From Dryocosmus kuriphilus (taxonomy: Eukaryota; Arthropoda; Insecta; Hymenoptera; Cynipidae), in contig CM076190.1 in NCBI GenBank assembly GCA_038277395.1, positions 232,902,618-232,966,617 on the forward strand: DNA of 64,000 bases, written 5' to 3'. A program made the position numbers and the translations under genes. Below, piece by piece: positions 1-9,970 of this stretch (position 1 is the stretch's first letter; every line of letters begins with the position of its first letter). The notes beneath the pieces are model-generated. The model was given only the letters and a program-made list of their open reading frames with translations, was not told where the DNA came from and did not search any database.

Positions 1-1260
1 AGTGCCTCAGAAAAAGGATAACTAGCTATAGTTTGGACTTTTAAACTACTTAGGCAATATTTACTAAGAAATACCTTTAAAATGTAAACCCGCCACCAAG
101 CACTTGTTTGGTTGCACAATGTTAAAGACCCTGGCTCTCGTTTGGTAAAATGGCGATTACGACTAGAAAAATACAAATATGAAATAAAATACGTTAAATG
201 TAAAGAAAACGAAGCTGCAGATTTTCTATCAAGACTATTTCCAGTTCAAGGAAAAGATCTACTGCAACAAGTTTTAGTAGGAATAGACTTAGGCTCAGAA
301 ATAGAATGCATTCAAGCAGAGATGCCAGAACTAGATATATTTGATACCCCAGTTATCACCGATGACATCATATTAAGTAAAGAAGGAGGAAATAAAGTCC
401 CAAATCGAAGGATGAGGGAAGCACCAATGGAAACTTTAGATATTTTTGGACCACTAACAGAGTCTAAAAAAGGAAATAAATACATCCTTAGAATAAAAAA
501 CAGGTTAAAAAGATACACCGTCTTAATACCAATGCAAAGGTAAACATCTGACACTATTATTGAAGGACTTGTGGAACATTATATCTATATCCTCGGAGCA
601 CCTAAAGCTATTCTTCCAGCTTAAGGAAGAAACTTTATATCCGAACTCATGCAGCAGCTTGAGGAAGCTCTTAAGATACAACATGTTAAGACCGCTGCTT
701 TTGCCCTCAATTAAATGGAAATATTGAAAGAATGCACTGTATTTTGAGCAAGTTAATCAAAAACAGCATTCAAGAATATAGCAAAGAATGGGAAGAAAAT
801 TCAAAGTTCATACCTCTTTCAATTAACTGCATGAAAAAACGGACAACAGTGTATTCGCCCTATAAACTTACATTCGGAAGAGACTCTAAAATCCCTTCAA
901 TAATACCCCAATCTCCCAACTTAAAATATCAAATGTTAATAAAGAAGTGGATAGATAAAAATAAACAAATCTAAACTAAATCAAGAGAACCAATACAAAT
1001 AGAAAACATAAAAACAAAACAGAGTCTCGATGAGAATGTAATCAGCAAACACCCAATTTATAAAGCAGGTGATAAATTGAATGTCTTAAATAGTAACAAA
1101 CAAAATAAACTAGACCATCTTGGAAAAAGTCCTATGGTGTCCACAAAAATATTTAAAAAATAAACTTGAAACTAGAATTGGAAATCATCTATTGAAGACA
1201 TATTTGGACAACACTATGCTCTACTTTTCAAATGATACTTTAGATTTTGTTACTCCGGGA
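1..1260 (+). pseudogene. Ty3/gypsy pol remnant (RNase H end plus integrase)
   Basis: The stretch at about 112-290 reads as the C-terminal end of a gypsy-type RNase H: a 'VKDPGSRLVKWRLRLEKY' run followed by an EN.AADFLSR motif. From about 420 it continues with an integrase core opening (a 'DIFGPL' segment followed by 'GNKYIL'). After a break, 732-974 reads as the integrase end, with a 'YKLTFGRDSKIPSI' segment. Frames change and stops interrupt, so this is a decayed copy, and the 5' part of the element lies left of the window. The env-like remnants downstream place it with insect env-bearing gypsy elements (errantivirus-like). The domains are seen in translation; the clade is inferred. Confidence 0.8.
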
Positions 1261-1780
1261 AGTAGCCTCAGCTAACTTTACTTAAAAGTAAAGGGGGATG
1301 ACGTTCGAAGGCTTTCCCACAGTAAATAACGACACTGCCTCATCCCAGCTAGTTGACCCGAGTTGGAAAAGGATTCAACTCCTTTTCCTCGAGCCAATAT
1401 AAGCGGAGTTCTGTCCCGGCTACTTCCGGGTAAAGGCGCGCCCTTGTCTCGATTCGGGTAGTTAGGGATTGTGTAAGTAGCCCAACACATTTCGGCTAGA
1501 AAGTGGTCGACCAAGCAGGGTCGAACTCTGACGGGCATAAGGTTTGCGAAGAGGGCTGTAGTTTACGTAGAAGGCATGGACTTTCGTGTTTACAGCATCG
1601 AGTTTGGGAGAAGTACACTCAGTGTGTTTCATTACGCGTACGGACATCCTCTTGTAGGCCCGCGTCCCGGAGCGTCCTACGCGAAACGAACCACATGGCG
1701 TGTGTAACTTGGATTCAAGCGGAAGCGCATAGGTGGTAAGGAGGTTCGCATTGAAGGTAAATCTTCGCTCCAGAGGTTTG
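1261..1780. other. GC-richer segment of unknown origin between pol and env remnants
   Basis: About 500 bases with visibly higher GC than either neighbour and no convincing coding frame. It sits where the pol-env junction of the gypsy element is expected. Around 1500-1540 there is a tRNA T-arm-like string on the minus strand, but I cannot fold a complete tRNA. It could be a SINE-like insertion or non-coding element sequence. Confidence 0.3.
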
Positions 1781-1849
1781 CAAGAAACACATGAAGGTAT
1801 TTATGTTGAAGAAGTCTCCAAAGCGAACATATTTCATGATACTTGGAAA

Positions 1850-2262
1850 TTAATAATCGGAATAAATATGACAACCAACTAACTGATACTAAAAACGATA
1901 GACAACACCATACAATTAGCAGATATAGCCTGTAACAAAAGATGCTCCACTCTAATTGAAGTTGAACTAGTTAGGAACAGATACAAACGACTAGCCGCAC
2001 CTAATAACATACAAATAACATACAAATTAAACTTTTGGGAAAACAAAAAAGAAACCGAAGAGGACTACCTAACTTTACTGGAGACATTTCTGAGACCACC
2101 TTTGGAATCCTGAGTGAAAACAACTTAAAGGAGATCAACAATAAATTTGACCATATATACGCCGATAACAAGAAATTAACAAACTTCATGTCTAATCACA
2201 CTCGAATTTTCAAGATGATACTGGATATGAAGCACAAAGCATTCGTAGGAAACAAAAAAATC
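1850..2262 (+). pseudogene. Gypsy-type env (fusion glycoprotein) remnant, N-terminal portion
   Basis: Two overlapping frames together resemble the ectodomain of insect gypsy/baculovirus-F-like envelope proteins. The first carries a Cys-rich helix-like stretch (about 1930-2100). The second (2035-2262) has a basic RNRR cleavage-type motif at 2050-2061, followed by a GLPNF... GDIS.TTFG segment like the start of the fusion subunit. A frameshift near an A-run separates the two halves. The gene is cut at about 2262 by a repeat insertion and resumes at about 3507. Family assignment is from recognisable motif order; it is clearly non-functional. Confidence 0.6.
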
Positions 2263-3505
2263 TGCCCGCTTCGCGGGCACATTCTCATCGCGCGCTTGGC
2301 GCACCGTGCTTCGCGCGAAGTATGAGCGCGCCTAGGGTGCGCGTCTGTCAGCACTCGCGCTTCGCGCTCGATAGATTATTCACCTCGTGCTACGCGCTCG
2401 GTGTTTATGGATCGCATAAACCTTTAAATTCAAAATTCCAAAAAGAACTATTTTACTTAAGGCTCTATCGCCTTTAAGGAATACATTCTCATCATGACAC
2501 TCGCGCTTCGCGCTCGATAATTACATTTTCTTGAAAGACATTGTAGATTGGTAAAATTTTTTTGTGATTTTCCAAATTTTCACAATACAGGTTTTCGGTT
2601 CTTAAAAGTAAAACGATCAGTCTTATATATAAATTTTGTAGCTCTTTCGAAGGTGAACAATTCTGCTTGTCAATATTTTCTCATATCTTGCATAGTTTTG
2701 CTGAAAAGTGGTTTCCTTTATATTTCATAACATATTTCACGAATAACTCAAGAAGTACGCATCTGTTCGAAAAAATAATAGAAGACAAATTTGTAGACCT
2801 GCTTGAGGTGAACAACTTTGTTTATTGTTATTTTTCCGTATCTTGCATAGTTTGGTGGTAAATTTGAAAATATTGATTTTTAATAACATTTTATCGATTA
2901 AAACAAAAACCGTACATTTTATGAAAAAATGCTTACAACAAAATTGGTAGATATTTTCGAATTGAACAACATTGTTCTATACCAATTTTCGTATCTTGAA
3001 TATTTTGGCGGGAAAGCAGAATTTCTTAATTTTAATAGCGTTTTCTTGAATAAAACAAAAACCGTTCATTTTATCAAAAAACGGTTGAGACAAAATTTGT
3101 AGATTTTTTTGAGGTGAACAATTTTACTTTCCAATATTTTTTTTTGTATCTCTCATAGTTTAGCCGGAAAATGGATTTTTTGATTTTGTGAAAACCGTTT
3201 TTGATGGATAAAACCATAACTGTTGGTCAAAAACCGCTGGTTAACGAACTCGTCCTTTCTTTTTACCCCTTAAAGAAGTGTACCAAAGCGCACTCCAATC
3301 CGATTAGACCTTCGAAATTTATCGCGATCACAGACGACGACAACGACGACAACGACAAAGACGACAACGACAACGACGACGACAACAGACACGATCGTAA
3401 AAACCGTCTTTTCTGACCCAGGGGGTCTCAAAACGTGGAGATTTCATGAAATCCGCGAAAGTCAAATTTTACATAAATCTGATACCTTCTCTGATGAGAA
3501 TGTAA
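2263..3505. repeat. GC-headed interspersed repeat, copy 1 (inserted in env)
   Basis: The repeat starts after an A-run with a perfect short hairpin (CCCGC TTC GCGGG) and continues with several copies of a GCGCTTCGCGC-type palindrome. It then turns AT-rich with five or so monomers of about 125-130 bases (each with AAAACCGT...CATTTTATSAAAAAA and a TTTTGGCGGGAAA-like step). Next come a GACGACAAC microsatellite (about 3337-3395) and an end in CTGATGAGAATGTA. The start carries ACATTCTCATC, the reverse complement of the end, so an 11-bp internal inverted repeat frames the unit. Two further copies lie at 6985-8452 and 8590-9419. It is probably a non-autonomous mobile element; the class is unknown. 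Confidence 0.7.
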
Positions 3506-3506
3506 A

Positions 3507-4273
3507 TATAGTAACATAACTTGCCAAGAACCTACTTACTGGTCTCAATACCCTCTTAAAAGACAGTTTTGAAATAGTAAACTAGTCCTGGCAGCTATAA
3601 AGGTTGACGAAAAATCAGGATGCACCGACATGCCAATTAATGCGATAAACGACGGAAAGCATGCCATAGTTCATCTTCAAATTCTAACACCACTAATTCT
3701 AAAAAACACCATCGCAAAATTTGAAAGGAAACATCGCACTCGATATCACATCGACAATGAGAAAGAAAATTATCAACATATACTGGATATAAGTGACCTG
3801 TCTGTCGCAATAATCAAAGGATTATTCACTTATATTCTTGAAATCCCTATTATAGAAAAGGAAGAAGAATCCCTCCAACATATCATTACAAACCCACATG
3901 CCATTAATAATATACATTTATCATTGATACCAGACTATTAATATATCATTACGTATAGAGGCTCTTATGTACCCACAGACGAAAGACAGATGTCGTCCTG
4001 TAAACAGGTCGATAATTATAAGATTTGGCAGAGAAAACAACCAAACATTAGAACCTTTAACAGCGACACCTGCGAAAACTCATTGATCAAAAGATGCGCT
4101 ACAATTTAATGTAACTAATCACCTTATTTATTGAACACAGAAAAATGTATGCCCACAATTAACGGTTACATAATTGTACAACTAAAATTGTTGAAACTAG
4201 ACATAATATTTAGCAATACTATCACAAAGTTACGATTAGAAACAGTAACTGGAATTACTGGAAGAAATTTTAA
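3507..4273 (+). pseudogene. Gypsy-type env remnant, C-terminal portion
   Basis: The open stretch 3630-3941 reads as the middle of an insect gypsy env: a 'ENYQHILDISDLSVAII' segment and then 'YILEIPII'. The downstream frame (about 3950-4270) adds a Cys-containing region and a region that would approach the membrane anchor. It continues the env remnant interrupted at 2262 and is interrupted again at 4273 by the long-inverted-repeat transposon. Env-like sequence may resume after 9589. Several stops and frame changes make it a pseudogene. Confidence 0.6.
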
Positions 4274-4884
4274 TATACACAGTGTCCCATTTTAATCTAT
4301 CACCACAAATATCTTCTAAAATACCTTATTTACGAAAAAATGGTTCAGACGAAGGTTAACCAGCACCGAGGGGACAGAGGACTGTACCATCAATTTTGAC
4401 CTTGAGGTCAATTTTGAAGGTCATTAGAGGGTTAAGATGACTTTTTAAAAGGGAAAACCCTATTTTTGACTCCGGATTTTAAAAGAGCGGAAAATTTTGT
4501 GTCAAAAATGTCTAATGAGAAATTTGCTTTTGTGACCTTAGAAAGGTCAAATATCAAGGTAATGTGTCTAAAAACGGTCATATGCTCTTTTTTTGAATTA
4601 ATTGGTTTTCTGAGAATAGCAAACGTTCAAGATGCTTTTAACAAGTCGACAGAATGTAAAAGTGTGAACCACCTTGACATGCTGGTAAATTGTCAAGGTC
4701 ATTTGAAGGTCAAAAGTCAAAAAAAGTCTTTTGAAGAGAAGTCAAATGAAGGGCAACTGTTTAAAAAGCTCTTAGAACCTTACTTTTATCGTTACCCGAA
4801 AACAGCGATGTGGACGCAGTAAGTTGTGTTTCCTTTGTGGTGCTTGTTTACCGTGAGTCCCCTTGCCTCTCACATTTGGGGTGC
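4274..4884. repeat. Left terminal inverted repeat of the Tc1/mariner-type element
   Basis: Matches the reverse complement of 6546-6984 joined to 9420-9589 over its whole length with scattered mismatches. It contains several AAGGTCA/TGACCTT half-sites. Confidence 0.75.
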
Positions 4885-4974
4885 TTGTTTACTGAGAGTC
4901 CCCTTGTCTCTCACGTTTGGGGTGCTTATTTGTCATGAGGCACCTTGTCTCTCACCATTGCTACCTGTGTTACA

Positions 4975-6040
4975 ATCAGCCACGGATGAAATATTCAAAA
5001 TGCTCTCCATTAGCTTCACGACACAAACGTAGACGTCTTTCAAAACCGTCTACAGTTTTGAGCAAAGTTTCTCGAGAAATGGCTGCGGAAGCTTTCCGAA
5101 TCCTTTCCATCAGATCTTCTCTTGTTGTAGGTCGCTTAGCAAACACTACATTTTTTTAATATAACCCCATAGAAAGAAATCAGGTGATGTTAGATCTGGT
5201 GAGCAGGTGGGCCATTCGATTGGACCTCCTCTTCCAATCCATCTCTCATTGAATTATAAGTTCAAAGACTCACGTACGATGAGTGCAAAATGTGGCGGAG
5301 AAACATCTTGTTGAAACCACATTCTTTTTCTTGTTGCTAAGTTAACGTTCTCCAATATTCCTGGTAAATGGTCCTTTAACAATTCTAAGTATGTATGTTC
5401 GTCAACGTTTCCGTCAAAAAAGTAGGGTCCAATTACATAGCAATTTACTATTCCGCACCACACCATAACACTCCATCAACGTTGATGATCCATCGGCCTG
5501 TACCAGTGAGGATTTTCGTCCGACCAATAATGACAGTTATGTCTATTGAGCTGTGCACCACTGTAGAATTGACTTTCATCTGAGAAAAATACATATCGAA
5601 AAAACTAGGATCATTCTGTACCATCTGCAAAGCCCATTGACAAAAATTGAAACGCCTTGAAATATGATGGGGTCTGAGGCTTGCGTTAGAGTAATGTGAT
5701 AAGCATGATAGTTCAGAAATCTTAAAATTCTTGATACTGTTGTACGTGGTGTAACTATCCCTCTTTCAATTTGTCGAGTACTGGTTTGTGGATCAATATG
5801 AACGGCTGCTAGAACAGTTAGAGCTCGTGCATCAATTTCGTCGTACTCTTTATGTTGGCATTCACGAAGAAGAATCCCATTGCGAGCTCTTTCAGTCAAA
5901 GTTCTTATTGTTAGTCTGGAAGAATGGCTTCTATCTGGAAACCGTTCAGCGGAAACTTTTGATGCAGCGGCGTAGTTAACGTGACATTCCCCTAAAATTA
6001 GTATCATATCAACGATTTCAGTAGGTAAGTAATCAGCCAT
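4975..6040 (-). pseudogene. Tc1/mariner-superfamily transposase, frameshifted
   Basis: The N-terminal half (6040 down to about 5576) starts at an ATG (MADYLPTEIVDM...) and carries a helix-turn-helix-type region with 'STRQIERGIVTPRTTVSRIL'. The catalytic core is split over frames. The first acidic residue lies near 5575 (an FSDE-type motif in a neighbouring frame), the second in 'MWFQQDVSPPHF' (about 5310), and the third in an 'SPDL' plus 'FFLWGYIK' segment near 5160-5200. The end, near 4980-5080, resembles the family's RIR...ERRL tail. The overall architecture is that of the IS630/Tc1/mariner transposases common in insects. Several frameshifts make it inactive. Confidence 0.8.
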
Positions 6041-6545
6041 ATTGCGAAATTTGTTTGAAACCTAGCATACAAAGTTTGAACAGTAAATTAAGCTTTAATA
6101 ATAGAAGCAAGTTTAACTAATGAACATACGATTACAAAGAAAAGCACGAAAGTCGATAAACGCTGTAAATGTTCTGAGAAATATGCCAAAGCTTTTATTG
6201 ATATTCTGTAAAAAAAAGGAAGTAATCCTACAAAAGTATGATTATCGAAAGAAGATAACACAACACGCGACCAGTCTTTTCAACTGAAAAACAAAGCGGA
6301 GAATAAGGTGAGCGTCGTCGCTAAAGCAGTTGAAATGCAAAAAAAAAAATGAATGCATACACGTACTATAAAGAAACATACGAAAATCGAGAAAGGAATT
6401 CAATGTTTCGAAAACTATACCAAAACATTTTCTAATATGTATTATGAAAACAAAATGGATAATCAGAAAAACTTCGAAGCGGAGAATGAAGAAAATATCG
6501 TCAGGAAAATAGTTGAAACCAAAAACCAAGCGAATGCACAATGCT
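6041..6545. other. Spacer between transposase and right inverted repeat
   Basis: About 500 AT-rich bases with no convincing coding capacity. It probably holds the promoter and 5' untranslated part of the minus-strand transposase. Confidence 0.4.
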
Positions 6546-6984
6546 CACCCCAAATGTGAGAGGCAAGGGGACTCACAGTAAACAAGCACCGCAAAGGAAA
6601 CGCAACTTACTGCGTCCACATCACTGTTTTCGGGTAACGATAAAAGTAAGGTTCTAAGAGCTTTTTAAACAGTTGCCCTTCATTTGACTTCTCTTCAAAA
6701 GACTTTTTTTGACTTCTAACCTTTAAATAACCTTGACAATTTACCTGCGGGTCAAGGTGGTTCACACTTTTACATTCTAGCGACTTGTTAAAAGCATCTT
6801 GAACGTTTGCTATTCTCAGAAAACCAATTAATTCAAAAAAAGATCATGTGACCGCTTTTAGACAATTTACCCTGATATTTTACCTTTCTAAAGTCACAAA
6901 AGCAAATTTCTCATAAGACATTTTTAACGTAAAATTTTCCGCTTTTTTAAAATCCGAAGTCAAAAATAGGGGTTTCGATTTAAA
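6546..6984. repeat. Right terminal inverted repeat, inner part
   Basis: Reverse complement of about 4440-4884. It is interrupted at a T/A-rich run by the GC-headed repeat and resumes at 9420. Confidence 0.75.
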
Positions 6985-8452
6985 AAAATCTGCCCGCTGT
7001 GCGGGCACATTCTCATCGCGCGCTGCGCGCGCCGCGCTTCGCACGAAGTATGAGCGCGCCTGGGGCGCGCGTCTGTTGGCACTCGCGCTTCGCGCTCGAC
7101 ATTTGACTCGCGCTTCGCGCTCGATAAGTTATTTACGGCACTCGCGCTTCGCACTCGAAAGATTATTCACCTCGCGCTACGCGCTCGGTGTTTATGGATC
7201 GTAGAAACCTTTAAATTAAAAATTACAAAAGAAATTATTTTACTAATGGCTCTATCGCCCTTAGGGCATACATTCTCATCATGACACTCGTGCTTCGCGC
7301 TCGATAATTACATTTTTTTTAAACACATTATAGATTGGTAAAGTTTTTTAGGCATATTCCAAATTTCGCAATAGAGGATTTCGATTCTTAAAAGTAAAAC
7401 GATGAGTTTTATAAATAACTTTTGTAGCTCTTTCCAAGGTGAACAATTCTGCTTGTTAATATTTTCTCATACCTTGCACAGTTTTGCTGAAAAGTGGTTT
7501 TCTTTATATTTCATAACATATTTCACGAATAACTCAAAAAACACGCATCTGCTCAAAAAAATGACAGACAGCAAATTTTTAGATCTTTTTGAGGTGAACA
7601 ACTCTGTTTATTATTATTTTTCCGTATCTTCCATAGTTTGGTGGGAAATTTGAAATCCTTAATTTTTAATAACGTTTTATCGATTAAAACAAAAACCGTG
7701 CATTTTATGAAAAAATGGTTTAAAACAAAATTTGTAGATGTTTTTAAATTTAACAACTTTGTTTTTCACCATTTTTTCGTATCTTGAATATTTTGGCGGG
7801 AAACCACAGTTTTTTAATTTTAATAGCGTTTTCTTGATTAAAACAAAAACCGTTCATTTCATCAAAAAATGCTTACAACAAAATTGGTAGGTATTTTCGA
7901 ATTGAACAACTTTGTTCTATACCAATTTTCGTATCTTGAATATTTTGGCGGGAAACCAGAATTTCTTAATTTTAATAGCGTTTTCTTGAATAAAACAAAA
8001 ACCGTTCATTTTATCAAAAAACAGTTGAGACAAAATTTGTAGATTTTTTTGAGGTGAACAGTTTTACTTTCTTACCTTTTTTTTTGTATCTCTCACAGTT
8101 TAGCCGGAAAATGGATTTTTTGATTTTGTGAAAACCGTTTTTGATGGATAAGACCATAACCGTTAGTCAAAAGCCGCTGGTTAACGAACTCGTCCTTTCT
8201 TTTTGGACCCTAAAGAAGTGTGCCAAAGCGCAATCAAATCCGATTAGTACTTCGAAAGTTATCGTGGGAACAGACGACAACAACGACGACAACGACAACG
8301 ACGACAACGAAACCGCCAACAGACAGACAGACACGGTCGTAAAAACCATTTTTTCGGATTCAAGAGGTCTCAAAACGTGGAGATTTCATGAAATCCGCGA
8401 AAGTCAAATTTTGCATAAATCTAATACTTTCTCTGATGAGAATGTAGAAATT
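6985..8452. repeat. GC-headed interspersed repeat, copy 2 (full length)
   Basis: The same structure as the copy at 2263-3505: GC-rich palindromic head, about six 125-130-base AT-rich monomers, a GACAACGAC microsatellite at about 8274-8312, and the terminal CTGATGAGAATGTA. It is longer than copy 1 because it carries more monomers. It is inserted in the right inverted repeat of the surrounding transposon. Confidence 0.7.
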
Positions 8453-8589
8453 GGATTTTTCAGCCAAACTGTGTAAAAAATGAAGAAATTTACGTTCTAG
8501 ATATAATTTCATTGGTTGGTGAGCGCGAGAAACGTAACGAGAATGCGCCTGAGTAGCGGGCTGATTTTTCAATAACTATCCAATCCGAT
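8453..8589. other. Linker between repeat copies 2 and 3
   Basis: Contains a short stretch with GAGCGCGAGAAACG and a GCGGGCTGATTTTT segment resembling the head of the GC repeat in inverted, decayed form. Confidence 0.3.
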
Positions 8590-9419
8590 TAGTCGCTGAA
8601 AAGTGGTTTTCTTTGTATTTCATAACATATTTCACGAATAACTCAAAGACTGCGCGTCTGATCAAAAAAATAATAGAAAACAATTTTATAGGTCTTTTTG
8701 AGGTGTACAACTTTGTTTAACATTATTTTTCTGTATCTTGCATACTTTGGCGGGAAATTTGAGAAACTTGATTTTCAATAACGTTTTATCGATTAAAACA
8801 AAAACCGTGCATTTTATGAAAAAATGGTTAAAAGAAAATTTGTCGATCTTTTTAAATTGAACAACTTTATTCTTCAGCATTTTTTTGTATCTTGAATATT
8901 TTGGCAGGAAACCACAGTTTTTTAATTTTAATAGCGTTTTCTTGATTAAAACAAAAATCGTTCATTTTATCAAAAAACGGTTGAGACAAAATTTGTAGAT
9001 TTTTTTGAGGTGAACAGTTTTATTTTCTTACGCTTTTTTTGTGTCTCTCACAGTTTAGCCGGAAAATGGATTTTTTGATTTTGTGAAAACAGTTTTTGAT
9101 GGATAAAACCATAACCGTTGGTCAAAAGCCGCTGGTTAACGAACTCGTCCTTTCTTTTTGGACCCTAAAGAAGTGTGCCAAAGCGCAATCAAATCCGATT
9201 AGTCCTTCGAAAGTTATCGTGGGAACAGACGACAACGACGACAACGACAACGACGACAATGACGACAACGACAACGACGACAACGCCAACAGACAGACAG
9301 ACACGGTCGTAAAAACCATTTTTTCGGATTCAGGATGTCTCAAAACGTGGAGATTTCATGAAATCCGCGAAAGTGAAATTTTGCATAAATCTAATACTTT
9401 CTCTGATGAGAATGTAAAA
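8590..9419. repeat. GC-headed interspersed repeat, copy 3 (head missing)
   Basis: Starts inside the monomer array, lacking the GC-rich head, and has about four monomers, a GACGACAAC microsatellite (about 9230-9285) and the same CTGATGAGAATGTA end. It is closest in sequence to copy 2, suggesting a tandem or template-switched pair. Confidence 0.65.
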
Positions 9420-9589
9420 AGTCATCTTGACCCTCAAATGACCCTCACAATAGACCTCAAGGTCAAATTTGATGGCACAGTCCTCTGCCCCCCTCGGTCT
9501 TGGTTATCCTTTGTCCGAATCATTTTTTCGTAGATAAAGTATTTTAGAAGATATTTGGGGTGGTATATTAAAATGGAACACCGTGTATA
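9420..9589. repeat. Right terminal inverted repeat, outer part
   Basis: Reverse complement of 4274-4440, including the CTTGAGGTCA-type motifs and the element tip. Confidence 0.75.
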
Positions 9590-9819
9590 CAATCAATTTG
9601 TATATAATATATCATTTCTTTATATCTTACTTATGAAACAGGATTGTTAGAATGCATTACCAAACTTATACTAGGAAAATGTATTTATTCTGCGTTAAAA
9701 CACAAGTAGAAACACCTACACATATAGTAACCTATCATGCTAGTGCACAACCTTCAATTGAACATACTCAAGAAATTAAAAACCGATGAATCAAAATTTC
9801 AGGGCCTAAATTTAAATTA

Positions 9820-9970
9820 AAAAGGCGACTGTTAGGAAGCCAGAGTCCACTCCCTACCCTTAGGCTAACTGGACTATATATGCAGGGGCTCTGCCTGAGC
9901 CCCATCAGTTCCCCTCTTGTGCTCTTACTGAATAAGCGTGGGTAAGTCAAGTGTTGGACTTAAGCTTAAC
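9820..9970 (+). promoter_or_regulatory. Probable 3' LTR of the gypsy element with TATA and initiator
   Basis: Just after the last env-like sequence there is a short purine-rich tract (AAAAAGGCGAC). It is followed by a TATATA box at 9875-9880 and an arthropod-type initiator TCAGT at 9905-9909, about 30 bases from TATA to the A of the initiator. An AATAAG lies at about 9931. This order (purine tract, TATA, initiator, polyadenylation-like signal) is that of an LTR. The partner LTR is outside the window, so the ends cannot be fixed. Confidence 0.4.

Larger units (their letters stand above)
4274..9589 (-). mobile_element. Tc1/mariner-superfamily element with ~610-bp inverted repeats
   Basis: The left arm (4274-4884) is the inverted counterpart of the right arm (6546-6984 plus 9420-9589, about 609 bases once the inserted repeats are removed). 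The tips read TATACACAGTGT on the left and TATACACGGTGT on the right strand, consistent with a TA target. Between the arms is a decayed transposase on the minus strand. The element sits inside the env remnant of the gypsy provirus, and its right arm is split by two copies of the GC-headed repeat (6985-9419). Insertion order is therefore gypsy first, then this element, then the repeat. The total without inserts is about 2.9 kb. Confidence 0.75.

Noticed and set aside
1495..1550. tRNA-like gene on the minus strand
   Set aside because: Only a T-arm-like string is visible; acceptor, D and anticodon arms cannot be paired.
3492..3506. CTGATGAG at the end of the GC-headed repeat as a hammerhead core
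   Set aside because: No GAAA with a helix II follows, and no helix I pairing is possible.
5788..5979. Plus-strand frame over the Tc1/mariner transposase
   Set aside because: Antisense shadow of the minus-strand transposase.
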